Shown here in pieces: positions 43,988 through 56,025 of a stretch of 64,000 bases of DNA (positions within the stretch are counted from its first letter, which is position 1; every line of letters starts with the position of its first letter). This stretch comes from Caballeronia sp. GAFFF1. GTDB taxonomy: Bacteria > Pseudomonadota > Gammaproteobacteria > Burkholderiales > Burkholderiaceae. The notes under the pieces are model-generated. The model saw nothing but the letters and a program-made list of their open reading frames with translations. It searched no databases and was not told the DNA's origin. The stretch lies in NCBI RefSeq assembly GCF_023630705.1, contig NZ_JALQEM010000040.1:124001-188000 (forward strand), in the 5' to 3' direction. The position numbers were made by a program, and so were the translations under genes.

Positions 43988-45339
43988 ACGAGCACGCCGC
44001 TGACCTCTCCGATGCCTCGAAGGAACCGACCGTGAATGCGCGAACCTTGCCCGATGCCGGCTTCGATCCGGACGAAACTATCCTGATTCCACAGCCGGGC
44101 GGCCGGCGTGTCGCGCCGGCGGATGATCGGTTGCAGACAGCGCCTCGCGGGGAACCATCGGCGCTCCTCGTCGCAACGGGCCTGAACCCGCTCGTCCGCG
44201 CAGCCGGTCCGCTGCTGGAACTCGCCGTGCCTTTGCGCACGCGACACGCAATGGCGGATATCGAAGTCCTGCGCGCGGAACTCGTCCGGATGGTGCCTCA
44301 GTTCGAACGCGATGCGCGCGCAAGCGGCATCGGCACCGAACGGCTCGCGGCGGCGCGCTATTGCCTGTGCACCTGCATCGACGAAGCCATTTCGGGCACG
44401 CCGTGGGGCAGCGGCGTGTGGGGCAGCCGCAGCCTGCTCGTGACGTTTCACAACGAAGCGTCCGGCGGCGAACGCTTCTTCCTGATTCTGCGGACGCTCG
44501 CGCAGGACCCGTCGCGCAACATCGACGTGCTCGAACTGCTGTATGTGATCCTTTCGCTGGGGTTCGAAGGCCGTTACCGGCTGATCGACGGCGGCCGCAA
44601 TCAACTCGAATCGGTCCGCGAGCGGCTTGCGCGCATGATCCGCGCGGAGCGTGGCGCATGCGAAGCCGAACTGTCGCCGCACTGGCGGCCCGTCGAGCGC
44701 GCCCGGCCGCCGCTCGTGCAGCGCGTGCCCCTGTGGGTGTACGTGGCGATGGCGGGCGTCGTGGCCGCCGCCACGCATGTCGCGCTGGCGGTCGGCCTCA
44801 ACCGGACATCCGACCCGCTCTTCGACGCGATGAACCGCATTCGCGTCGCGGCGCCGCAGACGCCGCCAGTGGTCGCTGCCGCGCCGATGCGCGCCGCCGC
44901 CGCGTCGCTCTCGACATTTCTCGCGCCCGAGATTCGGCAAGGGCTCGTCAGCGTGCGCGAGGGCGCGGACCGCTCCATCGTCACGATCAACGGCGACAAC
45001 CTGTTCGCATCGGGCAGCGCGACGCTCGACCCCGCATACGAATCGCTGATCGCGTGCATCGCGGATGCGCTCAGGAGCGTGCCGGGCAAGGTCGTCGTGA
45101 CCGGGCACACCGACGATCAGCGGCTCTTGTCCACGCGCTATCCGTCCAACTGGCACTTGTCGCAGGCGCGCGCCGAGAGCGTGCAGGCGATGCTCGCCGC
45201 GATCACCGGCACGCCCGCGCGCTTCACCGCCGAAGGCCGCGGCGACGCGGAACCGCTCGCGCCCAACGACACGCTCGCGGGCCGCGCGAAGAACCGCCGC
45301 GTCGAGATCACGTTGCTGGCGCCGGGCGCGTCGTCGTGA
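43984..45339 (+). CDS. tssL: Type VI secretion membrane protein TssL with C-terminal OmpA/peptidoglycan-binding domain
   Basis: A 451-residue protein. After a polar, probably flexible N-terminus of about 65 residues, the DotU domain includes RYCLCTCIDEAISGTPWG and NIDVLELLYVILSLGFEGRYR. One membrane segment (VYVAMAGVVAAATHVALAVG) lies near residue 255. The periplasmic part is an OmpA-like domain: GDNLFASGSATLDPAYESL, VTGHTDD, LSQARAESVQAML and RAKNRRVEITL. This extended TssL can anchor to peptidoglycan by itself, which bears on the missing TssJ. Confidence 0.95.
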   Translation: MNEHAADLSDASKEPTVNARTLPDAGFDPDETILIPQPGGRRVAPADDRLQTAPRGEPSALLVATGLNPLVRAAGPLLELAVPLRTRHAMADIEVLRAELVRMVPQFERDARASGIGTERLAAARYCLCTCIDEAISGTPWGSGVWGSRSLLVTFHNEASGGERFFLILRTLAQDPSRNIDVLELLYVILSLGFEGRYRLIDGGRNQLESVRERLARMIRAERGACEAELSPHWRPVERARPPLVQRVPLWVYVAMAGVVAAATHVALAVGLNRTSDPLFDAMNRIRVAAPQTPPVVAAAPMRAAAASLSTFLAPEIRQGLVSVREGADRSIVTINGDNLFASGSATLDPAYESLIACIADALRSVPGKVVVTGHTDDQRLLSTRYPSNWHLSQARAESVQAMLAAITGTPARFTAEGRGDAEPLAPNDTLAGRAKNRRVEITLLAPGASS

Positions 45340-45374
45340 TGCGCGCATCGACAGTTGAGAATCAGGAGACACCG

Positions 45375-48814
<3,440 letters not shown>

Positions 48815-48815
<1 letters not shown>

Positions 48816-49387
48816 TGCGCGCGCTGGGCACCGCCGGATGCTTCGGCAAACTGCGCAGCAATGGCGACTTCGTGAGGCGGCGTCTTCCGTCATCGTTTGT
48901 CGAGCCGTGGGACGTCATGCTGCAAGCGGGCCTGCTCGCGAGCCGCGACGCGCTCGGTCCGGCCTGGCTCGATGCTTATCTGACCGCGCCGCTCTGGTGC
49001 TTCGCGCTGGGCGGCGCGGTGCTCGGCAGCGTGGCGTGGGCGGGCGTGCTAATGCCGAGCGTCGATCGCGCGGGCCGGCATTTCCCGTTGACGATCGCCG
49101 CGCCTATTGCCGCCGATGCTTGTGCCGACTGGATGCCGCATTCCGGTGGCTGGTTTGCCCGATGCCGCGTACTGGCGCTCACTACGCTGATGCCGCACGC
49201 GCGCCTCGCCGATTTCGACGCGGAGTTGAGCGCGCTTTCGAATGCGAGCGACGAGGGCGAAGCGCCGCCGAGGATGGCGGGAGCGAAGGGCCGGTGCGTC
49301 TGGTGGCACGAAGGGGATGTGCGCGCGGCGGCCGGTCTGCCCGACGCCGCTTTCGTCGCCGCGCTATTCGACGGCGGCGCTTTCTGA
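48815..49387 (+). CDS. tagF: Type VI secretion-associated protein TagF
   Basis: A 190-residue protein. The family pattern is clear: GCFGKLRSNGDFVRRRLPSSF, FVEPWDVMLQAGLLASRDALG in two pieces, SVAWAGVLMPSVDRAGRHFPLT and CRVLALTTLM. TagF is a post-translational repressor of T6SS assembly that works beside, or in some species joined to, the PppA phosphatase. The last about 150 bp of this gene recur, decayed, about four times in the array downstream. It is the last plus-strand gene of the cluster. Confidence 0.92.
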
Positions 49388-50323
49388 TCGCCATTCGCGC
49401 AGGCCGTGACATGGTCGCGTGGTCTGTGCGGCATGCGGCCGGCCAGTTCGACTGGCACTTTCCACGTTGATGTTGGTCGCGCTTTCGGATGCGTGCGAGA
49501 AAGGCGATGCGCCGCCGCGCTTGGCAGGCGGAGAAGGCGTGTGCGTGCGGTACGGGGTCGCCGACTCCGCCTTCGCCGCTGCGCTGTCCGACGGCCGCGC
49601 TTCGTAGTCGCCACTCGTGCAGACGATCGCACGGTAGCATTCTGCGTGGGCATGCCGCCGACTACTTCGACTGGCACTCTCCACGCTGGTACGGAACGCG
49701 CGTCTCTAGGGTCTCGACGCGGAGTAGATCGTGGTTTCGGATGCGTGCGCCGCCGCCGCGCGGGCGAGTGTAAAGGGCGTGTGCGTGCGGTACGCGGGTC
49801 GCCGACTCCGCTTTTGTCGCCGCGCTATTCGACGACCGCGCTTTCTGATCGCCATCCGCGCAGGCCGTGACATGGTCGCGTGGTCCGTGCGGCATGCGGC
49901 CGGCCGGTTCGACTGGCACTTTCCACGCTGTTGCCGGACACGCGTCTCTCGGGTCTCGACGCGGCGTTGATCGTGCTTTCGGATGCGTCCGACACCGCTG
50001 CGCTTGGCGGGTGCAAAGGGCGTGTGCGTGCGGTACGCGGTCTGCCCGACGCCGCTTTCGTCGCCGCGCTATTCGACGGCCGCGCTTTCTGATCGCCAAT
50101 CGCGCAGTCGATCGCACGGTAGCGTGCGGCATGCGGCCGGCCAGTTCGACTGGCACTCTCCACGCTGATGCCGAAAGCGCGTCTCGCCCCATGCGATGTG
50201 TCATGGTTTGCGCTTGCTGATGCGCCGCCGCAAGGGCGGGCGGCTGATGGCACGAAGGCGGCGAGGCCCGTTTGGCCCGCCGCCGCTTTCGTCACTGCCT
50301 CCCTAGACGGCCGCGCTTCCTAG
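49388..50323. repeat. Tandem array of about four decayed copies of the tagF-pppA junction
   Basis: The 936 bp between tagF and pppA is built of units of about 220, 241, 244 and 231 bp (49388-49607, 49608-49848, 49849-50092, 50093-50323). Each starts with about 75 bp like the 3' end of pppA (the minus strand reads RDHVTACADGD where PppA has KDNVTAVIACVDG). Each then continues with about 150 bp like the tagF 3' end, closing in a stop codon after DAAFVAALFDGRAF-type residues. Copies differ by substitutions and small indels. Units 1 and 3 share one variant of the pppA-like part (CCGTGACATGGTCGCG), and units 2 and 4 share another (CGATCGCACGGTAGC). That suggests a later duplication of a two-unit block. 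No intact gene lies inside. Confidence 0.8.
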
Positions 50324-51156
50324 CCGCCATCCACGCAAGCGATCACCGCGGTCACGTTGTCCTTGCCGCCCGCCTCGCATGCGAGCTCGATGAGACGCCG
50401 GCATGCCGCATCCGCGTGTTCGGGCTGCGTCTGCGCGAGCACGCGCTCGATCTCGCAATGCGAGACTTCGCCGTGCAAACCGTCGCTGCATAGCAAGAAG
50501 CGGTCGCCGGGGCGCGCGGCGTGCGCGCTGATTTCCGGCGTGATCGACGGCTCCGGGCCGAGCGCCTGCAACAGCAGGTTGCGCGGCGGCAGACACTCGA
50601 AGTCGCCGGTTTCGAGCGCGCGCTGCAAAAGCGTCTGATCGCGCGTCAGTTGCGCGAGCGCGCCGTCGCGGCAGCGATACAGCCGGCTGTCGCCCACATG
50701 AAACGCAAAGAGAACGGAAGCGGCGCGCGGCAGCCAGATTCCGGTGACGGTCGTGCCCATCGACCGATGCGTGCCGATACCCTCGCGCAGATTGATGGCG
50801 TAGAGCGTCGCGTTTGCATCGTCGAGCGCGGCCGCGAGCACGCGGGTCGCATTGAGCGATGCGTCGAGCACCGTGGCGTCGGGATCGTCGTCGCGCGATG
50901 CATCGGACGAAATCGCCGCGATGTCATCGACCGCGAGCGCCAACGATGCGGCGATGCGCTCCAGCGCAAGCGCGCTGGCCCGCGCGCCGAACGCGTGCCC
51001 GCCCATGCCGTCCGCGACGGCAATGAGACGCGCGCGCGGATCGATCACGAAGCGGTCCTGATTCTCGCGGCGCACGCGGCCCGCATCGGTGGCGCCGGAC
51101 GCGCGGCAGCCCGCGAGACGAACCGGCGTAAAGGTGGGCGATGGCTTGCGGTTCAT
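50320..51156 (-). CDS. pppA: PP2C-type Ser/Thr phosphatase (PppA-like)
   Basis: A 278-residue cytoplasmic phosphatase. I chose the ATG at 51,156 (MNRKPSPTFTPVRL); the longer frame runs back into the kinase gene. PP2C metal-site motifs are RRENQDRFVID, VADGMGGHAFG, and GGKDNVTAVIACVDGG at the C-terminus. In T6SS clusters PppA dephosphorylates Fha and turns off assembly. It lies 22 bp after the kinase gene. Its 3' end borders the array of decayed junction copies. Confidence 0.92.
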   Translation of the reverse strand: MNRKPSPTFTPVRLAGCRASGATDAGRVRRENQDRFVIDPRARLIAVADGMGGHAFGARASALALERIAASLALAVDDIAAISSDASRDDDPDATVLDASLNATRVLAAALDDANATLYAINLREGIGTHRSMGTTVTGIWLPRAASVLFAFHVGDSRLYRCRDGALAQLTRDQTLLQRALETGDFECLPPRNLLLQALGPEPSITPEISAHAARPGDRFLLCSDGLHGEVSHCEIERVLAQTQPEHADAACRRLIELACEAGGKDNVTAVIACVDGG

Positions 51157-51178
51157 GCGGCAGTCTTCCGGTGTCGGG

Positions 51179-52528
51179 TCACAACAAACCGACGTCGCGT
51201 GAGAAAAGCTCACGGTCTCGCGGATTCGAGATGGCGGCCGCGAGCCTTGCATGCAGCGCGCCGATGTCTTGCACGCGCGCCGCTTCCCGTTTCGCAAGGA
51301 TGACCGCGATGGGGCCGAGATAGACGGCGAGCTTGCGCGCCGCGGCCTGCACTTCTTCCGGGGGAAGCGAACTCTGCGCGTGGCCGGTACGCGAAGCGGC
51401 AATCGAAGCGTCGCTCGCGAATGCCGCGATGAACTGCGCCCGCGCTTTCTCCGATGGAATGCTCGGCGCGACCAGCGTAACGAGCGCGGCAAGGTCGGCC
51501 GCACGCTGCGCGCATCGCCGCACGAGCAGTCGCGCGACGGGGCCGATCTGCGCGGCGAGGCACGCTTCCAACTGCGCAAGCGTGCCGTCGGGCCACTGCG
51601 TGAGCGAAGGCAGAGAAGCGCACCGTGACGGTGGCGCATGTGAAGCTGTCCGCGCTTCTAGCACCGTGCGATCGTCGTCGCGGCGCGCCGCCGTGCCGGC
51701 CGCTTCGCGCAGCGCCTCGGCGAGCGCGGCTGCGGTCGCATAACGCGCCTCGCGTTCCTTGCTCAGGGCGCGCATGAGCACCGCGTCGAGGGCGGGCGGC
51801 AGGGCAGGATTGCAGGCGGACGGCAACGGCGGCGTGTCGTGCATGACCTGCTGCATGACCGCGGCCTGCGATGCGCCCGCGAACGCGCGCTGTCCGGTCA
51901 ACGTCTGATACAGGACGACCGCCGCCGAGAACAGATCCGAGCGCGCGTCGATGACATCGCCCGAAAACTGCTCCGGCGACATATAGCCCGGCGTGCCGAT
52001 CATGGCGCCGACCATCGTCAATGACGACGACTCGACATGCGCGATGCCGAAGTCCGTCACTTTGAGCCGGCCTTGCCCGTCGATCAGCAGATTGGCCGGC
52101 TTGATATCGCGATGGATGACGCCGCGTTCGTGCGCGAAGCCGAGCGCCGCGAGCAGTTGCGCGAACCAGTCGAGTGCGGTCGCGAAATCCGGTACGCGGC
52201 CGCCTTCGAGCACGCTCTTAAGGCTCTGGCCGCTCACGAGTTCCATCACGATGTACGCGGTGTCGGCGGTCTGGCCGAAGTCGTAGACGCCGACGATATT
52301 CGGATGCGCGAGCCGTCCCGCCGCCTGCGCTTCATTGCGAAAGCGCGCGATGAGGCTCGCCCTTTCGCCGTTCGCGAGCAGTTCGCGGCGAACCGTCTTG
52401 ATCGCGACGTGACGCTCGATATCCGGATCGAACGCGCGATAGACGATACCCATCGCGCCCGCGCCGAGCGTCTCGCCGACGCGGTACTTGCCGAGCGAAG
52501 TCACGCGCGGTTCCGTGGTGGCCGTCAT
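51179..52528 (-). CDS. Soluble Ser/Thr protein kinase (PpkA/Stk-type) with duplicated C-terminal domain
   Basis: A 449-residue Hanks-type kinase. The glycine loop GETLGAGAMGIVYRA lies at 18-32, with Lys44 (AIKTV), His139-Arg140-Asp141 (HRDIKPANLL), DFG at 159-161 and MSPEQF near 184, all intact. Unlike PpkA of several T6SSs it has no membrane segment or periplasmic domain. The C-terminal about 150 residues contain two similar helical units (LEACLAAQIGPVARLLV and RKLAVYLGPIAVILA). With PppA and TagH it forms a threonine-phosphorylation switch. Input must come from another protein, for example the HAMP protein encoded 6 bp upstream. Confidence 0.9.
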   Translation of the reverse strand: MTATTEPRVTSLGKYRVGETLGAGAMGIVYRAFDPDIERHVAIKTVRRELLANGERASLIARFRNEAQAAGRLAHPNIVGVYDFGQTADTAYIVMELVSGQSLKSVLEGGRVPDFATALDWFAQLLAALGFAHERGVIHRDIKPANLLIDGQGRLKVTDFGIAHVESSSLTMVGAMIGTPGYMSPEQFSGDVIDARSDLFSAAVVLYQTLTGQRAFAGASQAAVMQQVMHDTPPLPSACNPALPPALDAVLMRALSKEREARYATAAALAEALREAAGTAARRDDDRTVLEARTASHAPPSRCASLPSLTQWPDGTLAQLEACLAAQIGPVARLLVRRCAQRAADLAALVTLVAPSIPSEKARAQFIAAFASDASIAASRTGHAQSSLPPEEVQAAARKLAVYLGPIAVILAKREAARVQDIGALHARLAAAISNPRDRELFSRDVGLL

Positions 52529-52534
52529 GGTTCG

Positions 52535-53413
52535 CTACGCCTCGATCATGCGGAATGCCTCGACGAGGCTCGTCTTCATGCGCGCGAACGATGCCGCGAG
52601 CGAAGCGATCTCGTCGCGGCCGCGTTCGTTGAACGTGGCGTCGTCGAGTTCGCCGAGGCTCGCCTGATCCGCGGCACGCGACAGCGCACGGATGCGGCGC
52701 GTCACGAGCAGATGCACCATCGCGTTGAGCGCGAGCAGAAGCAGCGCGAACACGCCGAGCAGCGAGGCGAGGAAGGTGCGCAGCAACGCATCGCTGCGCG
52801 CGACGGGCAGAGCCATCGGCACCGATACGAAGTCCGCGCCGATCACTTCGTGCATCGCCCAGTTGAAGCCGTTGTCGGGACCGTATTTGTCGATGAGCGT
52901 TCGCGGCGCGCGCGACGGCACGCTGTGGCATTCCATACAGGCGGCGTCGGTAATGCGGTTGGGGCGCGCGATATAGAGCGCCTTGCCCGACGGCGTATCG
53001 CGCAATCCGACGATTTCCTTCAGTTCCGGCTTGTCGTGCAGATGACGAATGACGTCCGCTTCCCAATCGGATGGGCGGTCGCGCGGGTTCGTCGGGTTCA
53101 GCATGGTCGAGCGATACGAGTAGCCGGACAAGTGCTTCTCCAGCGCCATCAGCGTTTCGACGGCGGAGAACGCCGGCACCGATTGCGGCACGAAGCCGTA
53201 CTTGAGCTGCGTCTGAAGCAGCGGCGTGACCTGCGTGGCCGTGTAGTTCTGCGACGCGCCCGCCGCTTCCATGAGCACGCGCGCGTTCTGCACGGTTTCA
53301 TCGATCGCGGCGCGGCGCAGCAATGCTCGCGCGGCAAGACCAGCGGATGCGAAGCCGATCATGAAGACCGCCAGGAATACGAGGTTGAATTTGACGGCAA
53401 GCGACAGTCTCAT
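52535..53413 (-). CDS. Membrane haem-sensor-like protein: Tll0287/DUF3365-like domain plus HAMP, no output domain
   Basis: A 292-residue protein. Membrane segment 1 is at about 8-30. The periplasmic domain (31-210) carries a CxxCH haem-binding motif, CMECH at 159-163, and GLRDTPSGKALYIARP, a block seen in Tll0287/DUF3365-type sensors. Membrane segment 2 is near 212-237. A HAMP domain (238-290: RRIRALSRAADQASLGE, GRDEIASLAASFARMK) ends the chain, with no kinase, cyclase or methyl-accepting part after it. It overlaps the FecR-like gene by 4 nt and precedes the kinase gene by 6 nt, so it probably passes a redox or ligand signal to that kinase. The partner is inferred from position. Confidence 0.8.
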   Translation of the reverse strand: MRLSLAVKFNLVFLAVFMIGFASAGLAARALLRRAAIDETVQNARVLMEAAGASQNYTATQVTPLLQTQLKYGFVPQSVPAFSAVETLMALEKHLSGYSYRSTMLNPTNPRDRPSDWEADVIRHLHDKPELKEIVGLRDTPSGKALYIARPNRITDAACMECHSVPSRAPRTLIDKYGPDNGFNWAMHEVIGADFVSVPMALPVARSDALLRTFLASLLGVFALLLLALNAMVHLLVTRRIRALSRAADQASLGELDDATFNERGRDEIASLAASFARMKTSLVEAFRMIEA

Positions 53414-54306
53414 GATGGCTCCTCGGATATGGCTTCGATGGGTGCGTGGATGCGCGCGCGCGGCGGCGCTGGCGGCGGGCACAGCACGCGCCGCCAGTCG
53501 GGCAGGTCGCGCAGGTGCTGCTGTACTTGCGCGCGAAACGGTCGCGCCTGCGCGAGCGGCCTGAAGCGCGCGGCGAACGTGCGGCGCAGCGGCAGCGATG
53601 CCGTCAGCCAGTCGCCGATGTCCGCGTACGATGCCGTGCGCCCGTCCGCCAGCGCGTCGTCCTTTGCCGCCGTGCGTCGGACGATCGGGCCGAGCGGATC
53701 GCGAAACGGCGCCGGCATGGCGGCGATGAACTCGGGCGCGGGACGCGGTTGCGTCGCCAGCGGCTTGCCGGCGTCGCTTGGCGCGCGTTGCACGTAGCGT
53801 TCGCCCGAGACGGGCTGCGGCCGCTCTCCGCGCCCCGTCACCGTCAATACGATGCTGCCGCTTTCCACGAAAAGCGATACCGAGACCGCGTCCGCGTGCA
53901 CGACAGCGGAGCCGTCGGAGAGCATCGCGCGCCATGCGGTCGTGTCGATCGACAACGCGCTCGATGGCAACGCGTGCGTTCGCGTGACCTTGGTCCAGCC
54001 GCTCAGCAGCGCAAGCGAGTCGGTCGACGCGGTGGCATCGACGGCGAGACGCGTATCGGCGGCAAGCGCGGCAAGGGTGCCGTCGTCGTATTGAATCTGC
54101 GCGCCTGCTTGCGGGCCTGTCGCGAGCAAATCGCCCGGCTCCAGCGCAACGGGCGCATTCACGCGATAGACGGTCGTGGCGCGAATCAGCGTGACCGGCC
54201 CTTCGGGCGTGAGCGTTGCATGGGCGGCATGCGCAGCCGACGCAGCACAAAGGCACGCCAGCAAGGCGCAGACACGCGAGCATCGCAGGGCAGAGCGAGC
54301 GTTCAT
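53410..54306 (-). CDS. Exported FecR-domain-like protein
   Basis: A 298-residue protein with a signal peptide (MNARSALRCSRVCALLACLC, likely cleavage after AHA near 28; LLAC is a weak lipobox alternative). Residues about 35-150 fit the FecR fold: VYRVNAPVALEPGDLLATG, QIQYDDGTLAALAADTRLAV, and SLFVESGSIVLTV. The C-terminal half is Pro/Arg-rich and unassigned. It probably sits in the periplasm, where it could sense or tune the HAMP protein whose gene it overlaps. FecR-like proteins usually regulate sigma factors, but this copy has no anti-sigma part. Confidence 0.72.
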   Translation of the reverse strand: MNARSALRCSRVCALLACLCAASAAHAAHATLTPEGPVTLIRATTVYRVNAPVALEPGDLLATGPQAGAQIQYDDGTLAALAADTRLAVDATASTDSLALLSGWTKVTRTHALPSSALSIDTTAWRAMLSDGSAVVHADAVSVSLFVESGSIVLTVTGRGERPQPVSGERYVQRAPSDAGKPLATQPRPAPEFIAAMPAPFRDPLGPIVRRTAAKDDALADGRTASYADIGDWLTASLPLRRTFAARFRPLAQARPFRAQVQQHLRDLPDWRRVLCPPPAPPRARIHAPIEAISEEPS

Positions 54307-54318
54307 CGTCCTGCCTTG

Positions 54319-55854
54319 TTATGCGTTGAGAAAACCGAGGACGGCCTTGCGGAGTTTCAGATCCCAGGTCTGTTCCTCCGTGTGGCTGACCGCCAGCTTG
54401 AGCAAGCCCTGGATCATCGGGTCGTCCGACTTGAACGTGAAGCCCGAGTCGTTCAGATAGTCGGCACCCCACACCTTGAGGCTGTCGATGTACCGGCAGC
54501 CCGATGCGAAGGCCGCCTCGCTAATGACCGTCTCGTCGTCCTTGAACATCGCGAGAAAGTGCATCTTGTCGCCGCAGATGCCCGAGTTCAGCGTGAGCAC
54601 GGAGAGCGCCGGTATGGAGACCGCGTAGCCCTTGTACCAGCTGTTGAAGGCAACGGGCCGCGTATGCAGCGCATCGCGCTCCATGCGCGCCTGCCAGTGC
54701 TTTCGCGCCAGTTCGCAGAACCGTTTGATGCGTCGGATCTCCACCAGCTTCCAGATGGTCTTGGCGAGCGTTTCGACGATGGATACGACGACATCGACGA
54801 TAGTCGATGCGCCCTGGCTCGCGAACTGCATGCCGAGGCTCGCGCCGCCTTTCACCAGGTCGTACACGCCCGCGCCGATGGAGAGCTTCATCGCACGCCG
54901 GATGGCTTCGATGATCGTGCCCGGATGCCCGGCAAGCACGTCGACATCGCGACCGGCCACCCATTCGCGATACTTGGTAATGCTGCTGTCGACCGTATTG
55001 GCGATGCCCTTCGCAATGTCGAGGCCCGCGCCGATGAAGGGCGCGACGCTCGCGAAGAGCTTCGCGCACAGCGTGTCCACGAGCTTGCGCAACAGTCCCG
55101 GCATGGTGTCGAGCGCGAACGCGCCGGGATCGTTGCGAATGTCCGTCACTTTGTTGCGTATCGTCTCCCACAGCTTTTTCGCGGCTTCTTCCACCTTCGC
55201 GCGGATCGAGTCGTAGAGCCGCCGGGCGGCGCTGCCAAGCGCGGGCAGGCTCACGGTGCTGTTATTCAACTCCTTCGCATCGACGCGTTTCTGGCCCTTG
55301 TGCTTCTTGATCTTCTTCTGCACCTGTTCGAGCGCGACGGACGCGGACTTTTGCACGAGACTGTTCTCGAGCACTTCGGCGGCGCGCGATGCCGCGGCAT
55401 TCGATTCGGGCGCGAGCCCGAGACCGGCGTTCGTGACTTCGAACGCGCCGTCGAGCAACACCTGAAACGTGTCGTCCTCGATCTCCATATTGCCGAACAG
55501 GTACAGTACGCCGAGCCGCGAATTAATCAGCGCGGGCGTCATGAAGTCCATCGCGCCCGCGGCTGCGTCGGTGTCGCCCTGGCCGCGTAGCTGCCGGTCG
55601 AGAAGCGTGAAGTAGTCCGAATCGTTGCGCAAGCTTTCTTTCCAGGCATCGCCGGGTCCGATGGACGCCTTCCAGTTGTCGAAGGCGTTGACGAGTTCGT
55701 GGAAGCGATACGCGGTGCGATTACGTCCGTACTGGAGTATCTGCTCGTCGAGGCGCTTGAGCGCCGCGCTGCGAACCTGCAAGCGCGACGACGTCTTGCG
55801 CATCCACTTCTCGTAAGAAACGATGTCGGGCAGCCGGGCATAGGAATAAGGCAT
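54319..55854 (-). CDS. Unrecognised 511-residue protein in the T6SS locus, candidate effector or accessory protein
   Basis: I do not recognise this family. The chain has no signal peptide. Residues 1-95 are helical and charged, with a distinctive DNWKASIGPGDAWKESLRN block at 59-77, and look like a separate N-terminal domain. Residues 165-240 are Lys-rich helices. Residues 255-290 (LVDTLCAKLFASVAPFIGAG) and 322-375 (SIGAGVYDLVKGGASLGMQ, STIVDVVVSIVETLAKTIW) are Gly/Ala-rich hydrophobic or amphipathic stretches. Residues 400-511 form a compact-looking C-terminal domain with YKGYAVSIPALSVLTLNSG. Soluble ends around membrane-active middle helices would suit a T6SS-delivered pore-former. No obvious immunity gene lies beside it, which argues for an accessory role instead. 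GGGAG lies before the ATG. Confidence 0.7.
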   Translation of the reverse strand: MPYSYARLPDIVSYEKWMRKTSSRLQVRSAALKRLDEQILQYGRNRTAYRFHELVNAFDNWKASIGPGDAWKESLRNDSDYFTLLDRQLRGQGDTDAAAGAMDFMTPALINSRLGVLYLFGNMEIEDDTFQVLLDGAFEVTNAGLGLAPESNAAASRAAEVLENSLVQKSASVALEQVQKKIKKHKGQKRVDAKELNNSTVSLPALGSAARRLYDSIRAKVEEAAKKLWETIRNKVTDIRNDPGAFALDTMPGLLRKLVDTLCAKLFASVAPFIGAGLDIAKGIANTVDSSITKYREWVAGRDVDVLAGHPGTIIEAIRRAMKLSIGAGVYDLVKGGASLGMQFASQGASTIVDVVVSIVETLAKTIWKLVEIRRIKRFCELARKHWQARMERDALHTRPVAFNSWYKGYAVSIPALSVLTLNSGICGDKMHFLAMFKDDETVISEAAFASGCRYIDSLKVWGADYLNDSGFTFKSDDPMIQGLLKLAVSHTEEQTWDLKLRKAVLGFLNA

Positions 55855-55890
55855 GAATAGTCTCCCTGCGGTGGAACGAAGCAGACGCTT

Positions 55891-56025
55891 TCAGCACCAG
55901 GTGATCTGGTTGAGCTCGACGTAGTGCGTTTCGATCAGACGGCCGCTGCGGCTGCGCACGTCGACGCGATAGAAGCAGCCGAGGTTGAAGAAGCTCTGAT
56001 CCATGACATAGATGGCGCGGTGCAT
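55891..56025 (-). CDS. 44-residue small protein upstream of the 511-residue gene
   Basis: A short frame with CGGAGACAG properly spaced before the ATG at 56,025, ending 36 bp before the 511-residue gene. It encodes MHRAIYVMDQSFFNLGCFYR followed by a VDVRSRSGRLIETHYVELNQ segment and ITWC. It is rich in aromatic residues and Cys, with no membrane segment. The ribosome-binding site, good codon use and operon position support it. It may be a partner or chaperone of the 511-residue protein; function unknown. Confidence 0.55.
   Translation of the reverse strand: MHRAIYVMDQSFFNLGCFYRVDVRSRSGRLIETHYVELNQITWC

Noticed and set aside
49388..50323. Possible CRISPR array or immunity/orphan effector genes in the repeat region
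   Set aside because: Units are about 220-245 bp and decayed rather than identical short repeats with spacers. The 60-70-codon frames inside are remnants of the tagF C-terminus without their own start signals.
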